A stretch of 45,596 nt of DNA from Gammaproteobacteria bacterium (GTDB lineage Bacteria > Pseudomonadota > Gammaproteobacteria > Coxiellales > Coxiellaceae): assembly GCA_026399315.1 (NCBI GenBank), contig JAPLRF010000027.1, positions 24,547 through 70,142 of the forward strand, read 5' to 3'. Positions 7,664-15,817 of this stretch are shown here, piece after piece. Position 1 is the stretch's first letter. Each line of letters starts with the position of its first letter. The notes beneath the pieces were generated by a model. It was not told where the DNA came from. It saw nothing but the letters and a program-made list of their open reading frames with translations, and did not search any database. The position numbers and the translations under genes were made by a program.

Positions 7664-8425
7664 ATAGCCCCGCAATTTTTCCCACGCCATTCCTAAATAT
7701 TCATGAATGGCAATATCGCTTGCAACCAAACTATTGGTGCTGGGAATTAGCCAGCGAGCCAGATCATTACGATACCCTAAAAATTGCGTTGGTGCAGCGA
7801 CAGGATGCATGCCCATACTTTGAAATATGGCCATCGAGCGTGGCATGTGATAAGCAGAGGTAACCAATATAAAGGGATTGTCCCCCAGTTTTTTTTGCAA
7901 ATAGAGTGCTTCTTGATAAGTGTCCTGCGAGCCATTTTCCAATAAAACATTTTGATTGTTAACGCCCAACATCACAGCCGTGTTTCGCATTTTTCCAGCA
8001 ACAGCAGGGGATTGAAATACACGTCCGCCGGATAAAATTAAGGTGGCGTTCGCATTCGTGCTTTGAACCTGTTTAAATAATCGAATACCTTCCACTAATC
8101 GCGAAAGTGACGCAGCATCGAGCGTTAAATTGGGGGGGTAGTTTTTCCCGCCGCGAACACCGCCTCCCAGAACAAGCACGTATTCAACGTTGGATGGGGC
8201 ATATATTAAGGGTGGGTAACGATACTGCAAATTATTGACAAGTGTTGCGGAAATTGGATTAAAGGAAAACAGAAGAATAATGAAAAAACCAGCGGATAAA
8301 CACGTGTTTCGCAGTGGTTTTGCCTGTTTTGCAATGAGGAAAAAAAGCCCGATTGCGATCAGTAGTAAGCCGAAGGGAAGTGGCAACAGAAAAGCGGAAA
8401 TTATTTTTTTAAGCCAAAATAGCAT
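7658..8425 (-). CDS. elyC: ElyC/YdcF-type DUF218 membrane protein (255 aa)
   Basis: Inner-membrane protein with two N-terminal transmembrane segments (residues about 8-30 and 38-58) and a periplasmic DUF218 domain. Family motifs seen: VLVLGGGVRGG, ILSGGRVFQSPA, ENGSQDTYQEA and ILVTSAYHMPRSMAIF. In E. coli, ElyC (about 259 aa, same topology) affects peptidoglycan and lipid-carrier metabolism; SanA/YdcF are relatives, so the symbol is by best fit in length and topology. Start ATG 8425 has AAGGAC upstream. It is divergent from grpE, only 65 bp away, so it shares the intergenic region with the heat-shock promoter. Its last codon and stop lie in a family-A repeat. Confidence 0.75.
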   Translation of the reverse strand: MLFWLKKIISAFLLPLPFGLLLIAIGLFFLIAKQAKPLRNTCLSAGFFIILLFSFNPISATLVNNLQYRYPPLIYAPSNVEYVLVLGGGVRGGKNYPPNLTLDAASLSRLVEGIRLFKQVQSTNANATLILSGGRVFQSPAVAGKMRNTAVMLGVNNQNVLLENGSQDTYQEALYLQKKLGDNPFILVTSAYHMPRSMAIFQSMGMHPVAAPTQFLGYRNDLARWLIPSTNSLVASDIAIHEYLGMAWEKLRGYK

Positions 8426-8434
8426 TGTTTGTCC

Positions 8435-8462
8435 TTGAAATTTTGTGACTAAACCCTATATT
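8435..8462 (+). promoter_or_regulatory. Sigma-32-type heat-shock promoter of grpE
   Basis: CTTGAAA (8435-8441), a 13-nt spacer, then CCCTATTT (8455-8462). The RpoH consensus is CTTGAAA and CCCCATnT with 13-15 nt between, so only one base of the -10 differs. It lies 28 bp upstream of the grpE start. Confidence 0.75.
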
Positions 8463-8490
8463 GAAGTCAAACACGATACGAGGAGTTTAC

Positions 8491-9078
8491 ATGAGTAAAA
8501 AAGAAGAATCACCATCGACCGATAAATGGCGTGATTTAGCCGAACAAGAAGCCCAGGAGACGCCAGAACAAGCTGTTGACGACGCGCATTTCCTGCCGGA
8601 TGAAGCACTTGATAATAAATCACGGGACCAGTTGGCCTTATTAGAAAAGCAGGTTGATTTCTATAAAGACCAGGCTGCTAGAGCCTTGGCCGAAGGCGAA
8701 AATGTGCGTCGGCGAGCCGAACAGGATGTCAGTAAAGCGCGTAAATTCGGTGCAGAACGGTTGCTGTCAGAGTTGATCCCTGTTGCTGATAGTTTGGTTC
8801 GGGGGCTCGAGGGCACATTGTCTGATGATCCGAAAGTGCAGCTGATGCGAAAAGGGATGGAATTAACATTAGATATCTTAAATAAGTTGTTGGAGAAAAA
8901 CGGTGTTGTGTCCGTTGATCCAAAAGTGGGTGATGTTTTTGATCCAGCGCAACATGAAGCGATGTCGATGCGCTCGGAACCAGATGCAAAATCCAATACA
9001 GTGCTACAAGTATTGCAAAAAGGTTACGCGCTGCACGGGCGTGTATTGCGCGCTGCGATGGTTATAGTGAATGGGTAA
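8491..9078 (+). CDS. grpE: Nucleotide exchange factor GrpE (195 aa)
   Basis: Co-chaperone that releases ADP from DnaK. A long N-terminal helix (LALLEKQVDFYKDQAARALAE) leads into the GrpE signature NVRRRAEQDVSKARKFGAERLLSELIPVADSL, and the C-terminal beta domain ends GYALHGRVLRAAMVIV. Start ATG 8491 is preceded by AGGAG (8481-8485); an earlier in-frame ATG at 8461 lies inside the promoter and is rejected. The order grpE-dnaK-dnaJ under RpoH-type promoters, without an hrcA gene next to it, indicates sigma-32 control. Confidence 0.95.
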   Translation: MSKKEESPSTDKWRDLAEQEAQETPEQAVDDAHFLPDEALDNKSRDQLALLEKQVDFYKDQAARALAEGENVRRRAEQDVSKARKFGAERLLSELIPVADSLVRGLEGTLSDDPKVQLMRKGMELTLDILNKLLEKNGVVSVDPKVGDVFDPAQHEAMSMRSEPDAKSNTVLQVLQKGYALHGRVLRAAMVIVNG

Positions 9079-9093
9079 TCTCAGATTCCCGCA

Positions 9094-9121
9094 CTTGAAA
9101 TAGGCAACATAGCCCCCACTT
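9094..9121 (+). promoter_or_regulatory. Sigma-32-type heat-shock promoter of dnaK
   Basis: CTTGAAA (9094-9100), 13-nt spacer, CCCCACTT (9114-9121); one mismatch to the RpoH -10 consensus. It lies 35 bp upstream of the dnaK ATG, so dnaK can be transcribed separately from grpE. Confidence 0.75.
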
Positions 9122-9156
9122 AACAAGTAACGAATTTAAAACGAGGAAATAAAATC

Positions 9157-11100
9157 ATGACAACAAAATCAAGCAAAATCATCGGTATTGACTTAGGTAC
9201 AACCAATTCTTGCGTTGCGGTAATGGAAGGTGGGAAACCACGCGTTATCGAAAATGCAGAAGGCACGCGCACAACGCCATCTATCGTTGCTTACACAAAA
9301 GAAGGCGAAGTGTTGGTGGGGGCTTCTGCGAAACGTCAATCCGTTACCAATCCTAAAAACACACTGTATGCAATTAAACGCTTGATCGGCCGCAAATTCA
9401 AAGATGATGTCGTTCAAAAAGACATTAAAATGGTGCCCTATAAGATTATCGCCGCTGATAATGGTGATGCTTGGGTTGATGTGAATACAACAAATGATCC
9501 CAAAAAAGCACCGCCTCAAATTTCTGCGCAAGTGCTAATGAAAATGAAAAAAACAGCAGAAGATTATTTAGGTCATGAAGTGACTGAAGCGGTGATCACA
9601 GTGCCTGCTTATTTTAATGATTCACAACGCCAAGCAACCAAAGATGCCGGCAAAATTGCAGGTTTGGAAGTGAAGCGTATCATTAATGAGCCAACAGCGG
9701 CGGCATTGGCATTCGGCATGGACAAACAAAAAGGCGATCGTAAAATTGCTGTTTACGATTTGGGCGGCGGTACATTTGATATTTCTATTATTGAAATTGC
9801 AGATGTCGATGGCGAACATCAATTTGAAGTGTTGTCGACAAATGGCGATACATTTTTAGGTGGTGAAGATTTTGATGCGCGCTTAATGGGTTATTTGACG
9901 GATGAATTTAAAAAAGAATCCGGTATTGATTTGCACAGCGATCCATTGGCGCTACAACGCTTAAAAGAAGCGGCAGAAAAAGCAAAGATTGAATTGTCGT
10001 CAGCGCAACAAACGGATGTGAATTTACCCTACATCACAGCGGATGCGTCAGGTCCAAAACATTTAAATATCACTGTTTCACGCGCTAAATTAGAATCGTT
10101 GGTTGAAGATTTTATTGCGCGCACGATTAAACCTTGCGAAATCGCGATGAAAGATGCGGGTTTGAAAAACGCGGATATCACTGATGTGATCTTGGTCGGC
10201 GGTCAAACACGTATGCCTAAAGTACAAGAGGCGGTTAAAGCTTTCTTTGGAAAAGATCCGCGTCACGATGTAAATCCTGATGAAGCGGTGGCAGTTGGTG
10301 CGGCTATTCAAGGTGCCGTGTTGTCGGGTGAAGTGAAAGACGTTTTATTGTTGGACGTAACACCGTTATCGTTGGGTATTGAAACGATGGGCGGCGTCAT
10401 GACGAAATTAATTGAAAAAAATACAACAATTCCAACAAAAGCAGCGCAAGTGTTTTCAACGGCTGAAGGCAATCAAACAGCGGTAACCGTGCATGTATTA
10501 CAGGGTGAACGTGAAATCGCATCAGCCAATAAATCATTGGGTCGTTTTGATTTGTCCGATATTCCACCTGCACCACGTGGCGTACCGCAAATTGAAGTGA
10601 CGTTTGATATCGATGCTAACGGTATTTTGCATGTTTCCGCGAAAGACAAAGCAACCAATAAAGAACAATCGATTGTGATTAAAGCTTCGAGTGGTTTGTC
10701 AGATGCAGAAGTGGAACGCATGATGAAAGACGCTGATGACAATAAAGAGCAAGATAAAAAATTCCATGAATTGGTAACTGTGCGTAATCATGCTGATTCA
10801 TTAATGCATTCAACCGAAAAATCAGTCGTTGACCTAGGAGATAAAGTAACGGCAGATGAAAAATCAACTATTGAGTCTTTAATTAAAGAATTAAAAGAGT
10901 TAATTAAAACAGATGATAAAGACGCGATTGAAGCAAAAACAAAAGAACTGTCAGATATTTCGGGTAAGATTGCTGAGCGTGCTTATGCTCAAAATCCAGG
11001 TGATGCGGGTGCAGCGCAGGCTGAACAACCGCATGCTGAATCGAAGAAAGATGACGGCGTTGTCGATGCAGAATTCGAAGAAGTGAAGAAAGATAAATAG
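9157..11100 (+). CDS. dnaK: Chaperone DnaK (Hsp70, 647 aa)
   Basis: ATP-driven chaperone. Hsp70 signatures are all present: [15 protein letters not shown] at the N-terminus, [15 protein letters not shown], and [16 protein letters not shown], followed by the substrate-binding domain ([17 protein letters not shown], the interdomain linker) and a helical lid. The C-terminus ends [11 protein letters not shown], the usual EEVKD-like tail. Start ATG 9157 has GAGGA upstream. It has its own RpoH-type promoter and is followed by a family-A repeat that covers its stop codon and separates it from dnaJ by 93 bp; whether the hairpin lowers dnaJ expression is not known. Confidence 0.98.
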   Translation: MTTKSSKIIGIDLGTTNSCVAVMEGGKPRVIENAEGTRTTPSIVAYTKEGEVLVGASAKRQSVTNPKNTLYAIKRLIGRKFKDDVVQKDIKMVPYKIIAADNGDAWVDVNTTNDPKKAPPQISAQVLMKMKKTAEDYLGHEVTEAVITVPAYFNDSQRQATKDAGKIAGLEVKRIINEPTAAALAFGMDKQKGDRKIAVYDLGGGTFDISIIEIADVDGEHQFEVLSTNGDTFLGGEDFDARLMGYLTDEFKKESGIDLHSDPLALQRLKEAAEKAKIELSSAQQTDVNLPYITADASGPKHLNITVSRAKLESLVEDFIARTIKPCEIAMKDAGLKNADITDVILVGGQTRMPKVQEAVKAFFGKDPRHDVNPDEAVAVGAAIQGAVLSGEVKDVLLLDVTPLSLGIETMGGVMTKLIEKNTTIPTKAAQVFSTAEGNQTAVTVHVLQGEREIASANKSLGRFDLSDIPPAPRGVPQIEVTFDIDANGILHVSAKDKATNKEQSIVIKASSGLSDAEVERMMKDADDNKEQDKKFHELVTVRNHADSLMHSTEKSVVDLGDKVTADEKSTIESLIKELKELIKTDDKDAIEAKTKELSDISGKIAERAYAQNPGDAGAAQAEQPHAESKKDDGVVDAEFEEVKKDK

Positions 11101-11141
11101 CACAGAGGCGGGGGCGCAAGCCCTCGCGCGAACGGGCGATA
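11095..11141 (+). repeat. REP-like palindrome, family A, on the dnaK stop codon
   Basis: dnaK ends GAT-AAA-TAG and continues CACAGAGGCGGGGGCGCAAG then CCCTCGCGCGAACG. GGGGGCG / CGCAAGCCC gives the inner stem; a wider GGCGGG ... CCCGCC pairing reaches to about 11166. It is the same element, in the same position relative to the stop, as at five other genes here. Confidence 0.8.
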
Positions 11142-11193
11142 GCTGTCAGCACAGGCATTTCCCGCCCCATTACTATTGTACGTGAGCAAATAA

Positions 11194-12327
11194 ATGTCCC
11201 AACGTGATTATTACGAAATTCTTGGTGTTTCCAAAAGCGCATCCGAAGAAGAAATTAAAAAATCCTACCGTCGTTTGGCGATGAAACATCATCCCGATCG
11301 TAATCCAGATAACAAGCAAGCGGAAGACAGTTTTAAAGAAGCGAAAACAGCATACGAAGTCTTGTCTGACCCTAAAAAACGTGGTGCTTATGATCAATTT
11401 GGTCATGCGGGTGTTAATGGTGCGGGTGGATCAGGTTTTGGTGGTGCTGGTTTTGATAATGTCGGTGACATTTTTGGTGATATTTTCGGCGATATTTTTG
11501 GCGGTGGTGGGCGCAGCCGTGGTGGTCGTCAACAGCAAGCGCAACGCGGGTCAGATTTGGCTTACGAATTTGCTGTTACTTTAGAAGAAGCGGTTCACGG
11601 GGTAACTAAGGAAATTAAAATACCCACTTGGATTGCTTGTAAACCCTGTGATGGCCAAGGTGCTAAAAAAGGCACAAGTAAAACAACCTGTTCAAAATGT
11701 CACGGTTCTGGTCAGGTTGCAATGCAACATGGGTTTTTATCCATCGCGCAACCCTGTCCTTCTTGTGGAGGTGCAGGTCAAGTCATTAAAGACCCTTGTG
11801 GATCTTGTCATGGCCAAGGTCGTGTACGCGAAACAAAAGCTTTGTCTGTAAAAATTCCAGCGGGCGTGGATTCCGGTGATCGTATTCGTTTGACGGGTGA
11901 AGGCGAGGCGGGAATGCATGGCGCGCCAGCGGGTGATTTATATGTGCAAATTCACGTGAAAGACCATCCTATTTTTCATCGTGAAGGCAATGACTTACAG
12001 TGTGAAATTCCAGTAAGTTATATTGTTTCAGCTTTGGGTGGCGAGGTTGAAGTACCTACGTTAACGGGCAATGTGAATTTGAAAATTCCTGTTGAAACGC
12101 AAAGTGGCGCACAATTTCGTTTGCGCGGCAAAGGCGTGAAAGCCTTGCGTGGCGGACAAGTCGGTGATTTGTTGTGTCGCGTTGTCGTAGAAACACCAGT
12201 CGGCTTGAATGAAGAGCAAAAAAACAAATTGCGCGAGTTTGATGCGCTATTAAAAGCCGATGCTAAAAATCACAGTCCAAAATCGAGCAAGTGGTTTGAT
12301 TCTGTTAAGCGGTTTTTTCAGGGGTGA
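11194..12327 (+). CDS. dnaJ: Chaperone DnaJ (Hsp40 type I, 377 aa)
   Basis: Stimulates DnaK ATPase and delivers substrates. The J domain has [16 protein letters not shown] with the HPD triad; a Gly/Phe region follows ([15 protein letters not shown], with DIFG three times). Four CxxCxGxG zinc motifs are visible ([32 protein letters not shown]), then the C-terminal beta domains. Length is normal for DnaJ. It follows dnaK after a repeat-containing gap. The ribosome binding site is weak. Confidence 0.97.
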   Translation: MSQRDYYEILGVSKSASEEEIKKSYRRLAMKHHPDRNPDNKQAEDSFKEAKTAYEVLSDPKKRGAYDQFGHAGVNGAGGSGFGGAGFDNVGDIFGDIFGDIFGGGGRSRGGRQQQAQRGSDLAYEFAVTLEEAVHGVTKEIKIPTWIACKPCDGQGAKKGTSKTTCSKCHGSGQVAMQHGFLSIAQPCPSCGGAGQVIKDPCGSCHGQGRVRETKALSVKIPAGVDSGDRIRLTGEGEAGMHGAPAGDLYVQIHVKDHPIFHREGNDLQCEIPVSYIVSALGGEVEVPTLTGNVNLKIPVETQSGAQFRLRGKGVKALRGGQVGDLLCRVVVETPVGLNEEQKNKLREFDALLKADAKNHSPKSSKWFDSVKRFFQG

Positions 12328-12367
12328 TTTATCGTTTGGTCATAATTCGGCGATATGATTTATTGCG

Positions 12368-12754
12368 TTATTTGTTTTTTTCATAGGGCGCTATGCATTT
12401 TAACATGGGGTAGTGGCGCGTATTTAAAGTTGCAAAATGGCATTGCTGATCGACAGCTGTTGCGGCAATCAGCGCATCTGCCAAACCAGTTCCATGACTT
12501 TTTCCATATTTTTTGCGAAAAGTACCGCCCAGTTGCGCGATTGCATTATTAACTGAAACAATGTCAAAAGCCGCTAAAAAACTTTCTATTGCTTTTTGTT
12601 CGTCATTATCACGAATGCCCGCATAAAGCTCTGCAACGGTAATCGTAGAAAGCTGTAATTGATGTGTAGTTTTTTCTAGATACAAAACGGCCGGGTTATA
12701 ATCTCGTAAATAATCTATGATAATGTCCGTATCAATTAATAATTTTTTGTTCAT
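12368..12754 (-). CDS. vapC: VapC-type PIN-domain toxin ribonuclease (128 aa)
   Basis: PIN-domain endoribonuclease, usually cutting tRNA or rRNA. Acidic active-site residues are visible: Asp8 (LLIDTDIIIDYL), Glu42 (TVAELYAG) and Asp93 (GLADALIAA), with the C-terminal ATLNTRHYPM strand also typical. It lies 14 nt downstream of the antitoxin gene, the standard antitoxin-first order, and would be repressed by the VapBC complex. It is convergent with dnaJ. All key residues are present, so it looks intact. Confidence 0.88.
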   Translation of the reverse strand: MNKKLLIDTDIIIDYLRDYNPAVLYLEKTTHQLQLSTITVAELYAGIRDNDEQKAIESFLAAFDIVSVNNAIAQLGGTFRKKYGKSHGTGLADALIAATAVDQQCHFATLNTRHYPMLKCIAPYEKNK

Positions 12755-12768
12755 TGATTTAATCGCTG

Positions 12769-13008
12769 CTATTTAATGTCTCTGTCCATTTCATTGCGTA
12801 TCGCGATAAAATCATCATCGTTAGTGCGATTTTTCCATATGCCTTTGGCGCTTCTCATGAGTTGCGCGCGACTTTCTTTCGCTTGTAGTTGGCATAATAA
12901 ATCGATGGCTTTGCGAATGAGTTCGCTTTGACTCTCGCCCGTATGTAACGTGAGCTGAGTTAATGCTTTTTTTTCTTGCTCTGTAATATAGACTTGCGTG
13001 CGAATCAT
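12769..13008 (-). CDS. vapB: VapB-type ribbon-helix-helix antitoxin (79 aa)
   Basis: The N-terminal half is a ribbon-helix-helix fold (IRTQVYITEQEKKALTQLTL then GESQSELIRKAIDLL), as in CopG-type regulators, and the C-terminal half is the toxin-binding tail (SAKGIWKNRTNDDDF). It precedes the PIN toxin and should neutralise it and bind the operator upstream at 13023-13043. Start ATG 13008 has AGGG upstream. Confidence 0.85.
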   Translation of the reverse strand: MIRTQVYITEQEKKALTQLTLHTGESQSELIRKAIDLLCQLQAKESRAQLMRSAKGIWKNRTNDDDFIAIRNEMDRDIK

Positions 13009-13022
13009 GCTATCAACCCTTG

Positions 13023-13043
13023 TGTGTATACATCTATTGTATA
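13023..13043. promoter_or_regulatory. VapBC operator: two TGTATACA half-sites
   Basis: TGTATACA occurs at 13023-13030 and 13036-13043; each is a perfect 8-bp palindrome and their centres are 13 bp apart. They lie 15-35 bp upstream of vapB. Paired short palindromes are what ribbon-helix-helix dimers bind, so autoregulation by VapBC is likely. Confidence 0.6.
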
Positions 13044-13115
13044 CATCACACTTCGAATGTCAATGAATAATATTGCTGGGTTGATTTGGGTCTGCCCCCA
13101 GTTTTTTTTAAAGTG

Positions 13116-13988
13116 TTAATATCGCGTTGCCACCAGCGCGCCTGTCAATGCAACACATCCACCCATTAGAGCGGTTATCGCGGGCATTTCACCTAACATT
13201 AACCATCCCAATAGGGTTGAGAATAAAGGTAAGGTATACAGCGTCAGTACCACTTTTGACGCAGGAATATTACTGCCCATGGCCACGCTCCAAGCAAGGT
13301 AACCAATTGCACCAGGAATAACGCCCAAATAAATAATTGACGTGGTTGCATAGGTGCTTGCGTGTGGAATAGCGTGGATGAGCGAGGGTGTAAAAACCAA
13401 CATCACCAATGTGCCGGACCATGCGCTAATCGCAGCAACTTCAATAGGATGAAATTTTTTGAGTAGGGGTTTTTGACCCACGTTATAAACACCAGCAAAC
13501 AGCACTGCCAATATGAGTAACAGCATTCCTGCATTGAAAGTGGCGTGGTGAAATTTATCAGCGGCGATAATAAAGACGCCAATCACACTGATGCTTATCC
13601 CAACCCCTCGTCTAAAACTAATTTTTTCATTTAAAAATAGGGCCGCCCATAATATGGATATCACTGGATTCATGCTGATGATGAAGCTGGTGATGCTGGC
13701 AGAGACGGTCATTTCACCGTAATTCAAGCAAATCATATAAAGACCGATGCCGAAAAAACCCAGAAAAAATAATTGAATGGCTTCATGTAAAGTAGGTGTG
13801 TGTCGTACTTTAAGACGGCAATAGAAAATCAGCATGACAGCAGAAACAATGAGATAACGAAATAGAGCCAAATCACCGGGCGAATAACTTTCTAAGCCCA
13901 CGCGAATAAATACAAAAGAAGAGGACCAGGAGAGAATGGCAACGGCGATAGCAAAGAGTGTTTTGATGGAAATGGATTTTGAAAGCAT
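13116..13988 (-). CDS. EamA/DMT-family transporter (290 aa)
   Basis: About ten hydrophobic helices in two five-helix repeats, the layout of the drug/metabolite transporter EamA family. The first repeat contains SSSFVFIRVGLESYSPGDLALFRYL and the second contains FAGVYNVGQKPLLKKF and GVIPGAIGYLAWSVAM. Members export amino acids, metabolites or drugs; the substrate cannot be predicted. It sits just downstream of tolR on the same strand, at the place where tolA would be expected, but is not part of the Tol system. A gap of 132 bp could hold its own promoter. Confidence 0.85.
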   Translation of the reverse strand: MLSKSISIKTLFAIAVAILSWSSSFVFIRVGLESYSPGDLALFRYLIVSAVMLIFYCRLKVRHTPTLHEAIQLFFLGFFGIGLYMICLNYGEMTVSASITSFIISMNPVISILWAALFLNEKISFRRGVGISISVIGVFIIAADKFHHATFNAGMLLLILAVLFAGVYNVGQKPLLKKFHPIEVAAISAWSGTLVMLVFTPSLIHAIPHASTYATTSIIYLGVIPGAIGYLAWSVAMGSNIPASKVVLTLYTLPLFSTLLGWLMLGEMPAITALMGGCVALTGALVATRY

Positions 13989-14120
13989 GGTTAATTATTT
14001 CCCCTGAGTGAGCTGTATTTTGTGCGTCAGGCTTATGGTGCGTCAAGGTATTTTCAAGCGGTGGGGCTAAAAGCCATTACAAAAAAGTTTCATTACTGGA
14101 TCGACCAATGTCACCTGTTT

Positions 14121-14579
14121 TTACGCTTTCGCTTCCGGCGGAGGGCTCTTGGTAATCAAGCCGACATCCGCTGCACCGGCTTTTTGCAGCAAGACCATGG
14201 CTTTCATGATCTCACCGTAGTTGGCGCTGCGATCGCCTTTAACATAAACCTCAACGTCTTTGTGTTGCGTTTGTGCCGATTGTAATTGTGTGGATACGGC
14301 TGACATCAAATTTTCTGGTGTGATTGCTTGTGCAGGGGTAGGCGATGTATTTAAATATAAATCCCCTTGCTGATCGACACTCACAATAATGGGCGCTGTT
14401 TTTTGCGGTAAAGCTTTTGCAGAAGCGGCAGGTAATTGCACATGCACACCTTGCGTTAACAAAGGGGCTGTAATCATTAAAATAACAACCAAAACCAACA
14501 TAACATCGATGTAGGGAACCAAATTCATTTCCGGCATGGGTCGATTTCGTTTTCGACGGGACTTAATTTGCAGTTGCAT
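14121..14579 (-). CDS. tolR: TolR/ExbD-type biopolymer transport protein (152 aa)
   Basis: Single-pass inner-membrane partner of TolQ. A basic N-terminus leads into the helix MNLVPYIDVMLVLVVILM, which holds the essential membrane aspartate of the TolR/ExbD family, followed by a periplasmic domain. I start it at ATG 14579 (MQLQIKSRRKRN) because CGGGAG lies at good spacing; an ATG at 14594 has no ribosome binding site. It overlaps the tolQ end by 17 nt, so the pair is translationally coupled. Adjacency to ruvCAB favours TolR over ExbD. Confidence 0.85.
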   Translation of the reverse strand: MQLQIKSRRKRNRPMPEMNLVPYIDVMLVLVVILMITAPLLTQGVHVQLPAASAKALPQKTAPIIVSVDQQGDLYLNTSPTPAQAITPENLMSAVSTQLQSAQTQHKDVEVYVKGDRSANYGEIMKAMVLLQKAGAADVGLITKSPPPEAKA

Positions 14580-15258
14580 GGGGTGCTCCCGCATTGGTTT
14601 GTCGATGCAAAATATTCACTAAGTTTGATGAGAATGTTTCATATTCCGTTTGTAAGCGCGTTACCTGATGATTAAAGCGATTGTAAGCGATGGCAGCAGG
14701 GATCGCTGCAAATAAACCGATTGCTGTTGTCATTAAGGCTTCAGAAATACCGGGTGCGACCATGGAAATCGAGGCTTGTTGCACCGCGCCCAAGGCTTGG
14801 AATGCCGTCATAATGCCCCAAACTGTGCCGAACAAACCAATGATAGGGCTGATAGAGCCAACGGTGGCTAATAAAGCAAGCGGACGCTCAAGTTCATCGG
14901 TCATTTTACTTTCGGTAATTTGCATGGCACGCTGCGCGCCAATAATCACATCATCTCGGGAATGATTGCCAGTTGATTGAAATTGCGTAAAAGCTTTAAA
15001 GCCCGATGTAAAAATCTTTTCAATTCCAGTTGTTTCGGGTTCATATTGTGTGGATTTATAAAGATCACTGAGTGCCACACCTGACCAAAATCGCGTTTCG
15101 AACTTTTTAGCTTCCGCCCACTGGTTTTTATAAAAACGAATGCGTTCAACGATAATTGTCCAGGAAGCAATGGAGGCGAAAACCAAGACTAAAATAACAA
15201 ATTTAATAATGATGCTTGCATTTAAAACAAAAGATAGAAATGAGGTGTTGCTTGTCAT
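14563..15258 (-). CDS. tolQ: TolQ/ExbB-type proton channel protein (231 aa)
   Basis: Forms with TolR the proton-motive-force-driven motor of the Tol-Pal envelope system. Three membrane helices are evident: residues about 15-37, then GSISPIIGLFGTVWGIMTAF, then GISEALMTTAIGLFAAIPAAIAYN. These match the MotA/TolQ/ExbB domain. Length (231) equals that of TolQ. It is downstream of ruvC-ruvA-ruvB as in many gammaproteobacteria, but ybgC is missing and a 553-bp non-coding gap separates it from ruvB. tolA, tolB and pal do not follow tolR in this window. Confidence 0.88.
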   Translation of the reverse strand: MTSNTSFLSFVLNASIIIKFVILVLVFASIASWTIIVERIRFYKNQWAEAKKFETRFWSGVALSDLYKSTQYEPETTGIEKIFTSGFKAFTQFQSTGNHSRDDVIIGAQRAMQITESKMTDELERPLALLATVGSISPIIGLFGTVWGIMTAFQALGAVQQASISMVAPGISEALMTTAIGLFAAIPAAIAYNRFNHQVTRLQTEYETFSSNLVNILHRQTNAGAPHATAN

Positions 15259-15329
15259 ATAAATTGCTCCGAATAATACGGTTAATGATACAGCGTGTGT
15301 AATATTTTACAAAATTATTTGTGAGTTCA

Positions 15330-15353
15330 CACGCGCAGGCTACGCCTACGTTT
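15330..15353 (-). repeat. REP-like palindrome, family A, left fragment split by the 441-bp element
   Basis: On the minus strand this part reads AAACGTAGGCGTAGCCTGCG then CGTGTGAA, which continues the family-A sequence begun on the ruvB stop codon at 15795-15817. Joining the two parts and dropping one 12-bp duplicate rebuilds a complete element like the one at aspS. Confidence 0.65.
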
Positions 15354-15418
15354 AGGGCTCCCACATAAAAATTTGAACAGCCGAAATAAGCATTCGTAAG
15401 AAATAAACAATAAGGAAT

Positions 15419-15559
15419 GATAAATTGGCTTTGGATGATTATTCAGAGGTGTTTTTGAAACTCGCCGTAAACCCATCCACGGGGTCTCGTCATTGGCCAT
15501 CCGGGCCAATGACGGTTTCAAAAACACCTCTTTCATAATCATCCACGCCAAATTTATCA
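15419..15559 (+). repeat. Structured hairpin module 1 inside the 441-bp element
   Basis: Outer arms pair over about 40 nt with short interruptions; the inner 16 bp are perfect (GAGGTGTTTTTGAAAC at 15446-15461 with GTTTCAAAAACACCTC at 15515-15530). Inside lie a conserved core AACCCATCC-AC-GGGG-TCTCG and then a second hairpin, ATTGGCC-ATCC-GGGCCAAT. The result is a three-way junction with ATCC in both inner loops. Confidence 0.7.
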
Positions 15560-15623
15560 TACTTAATTTTAAATAAAATCACTTTAATACAAAGTTTGCA
15601 ACGCGCAATGAAGCAGTGAGTGT

Positions 15624-15734
15624 GTGCGAAGGTGACGGGGTGTGTTTGGAAAGCGTGATTAGCATGGATGCTAATCTCGAGTCCCCACGGATGGGTTCAC
15701 GACGTCTTTCCAAACACACCCTTCACCTGAGCAC
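15624..15734 (-). repeat. Structured hairpin module 2 inside the 441-bp element
   Basis: Read on the minus strand it shows the same order as module 1: an outer stem around GGTGTGTTTGGAAAG, a core AACCCATCC-GT-GGGG-ACTCG, and an inner hairpin GATTAGC-ATCC-ATGCTAATC. Core and loop are conserved relative to module 1, whereas both stems differ in sequence yet still pair. Confidence 0.7.
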
Positions 15735-15794
15735 TGAACGAACGGAAACAAAGCGATAACTTATAATTCGTTCAAATTTTAATTCGGGAGCCCT

Positions 15795-15817
15795 ATGCCT
15801 ACGTTTCTGAGCTATTT
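15795..15817 (-). repeat. REP-like palindrome, family A, right fragment on the ruvB stop codon
   Basis: On the minus strand ruvB ends TTA-AAA-TAG followed by CTCAGAAACGTAGGCAT, where the 441-bp element interrupts it. The AAA-TAG-C boundary is the same as in the other stop-codon copies. Confidence 0.75.

Larger units (their letters stand above)
15354..15794. mobile_element. 441-bp MITE-like element with terminal inverted repeats, inserted in a family-A repeat
   Basis: The ends are inverted repeats of 25 bp (15354-15378 and 15770-15794): both read AGGGCTCCC inward and end AAAATTTGAAC, with 22 of 25 positions equal. Outside the ends stand ACGCCTACGTTT (15342-15353) and ATGCCTACGTTT (15795-15806), a 12-bp direct duplication with one mismatch, the mark of insertion. 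The element has no coding frame, so it would have to be moved by a transposase made elsewhere. It contains two structured modules (15419-15559 and 15624-15734) in opposite orientations. Together with its flanks it accounts for nearly all of the 553-bp gene-free stretch between ruvB and tolQ. Confidence 0.7.

Noticed and set aside
14022..14285. Plus-strand 87-aa frame
   Set aside because: It lies opposite tolR and has no ribosome binding site.
15330..15817. CRISPR array or riboswitch in the ruvB-tolQ gap
   Set aside because: The copies are inverted, only two, and not evenly spaced, and no known aptamer core was seen. A mobile element explains the ends and the target duplication.
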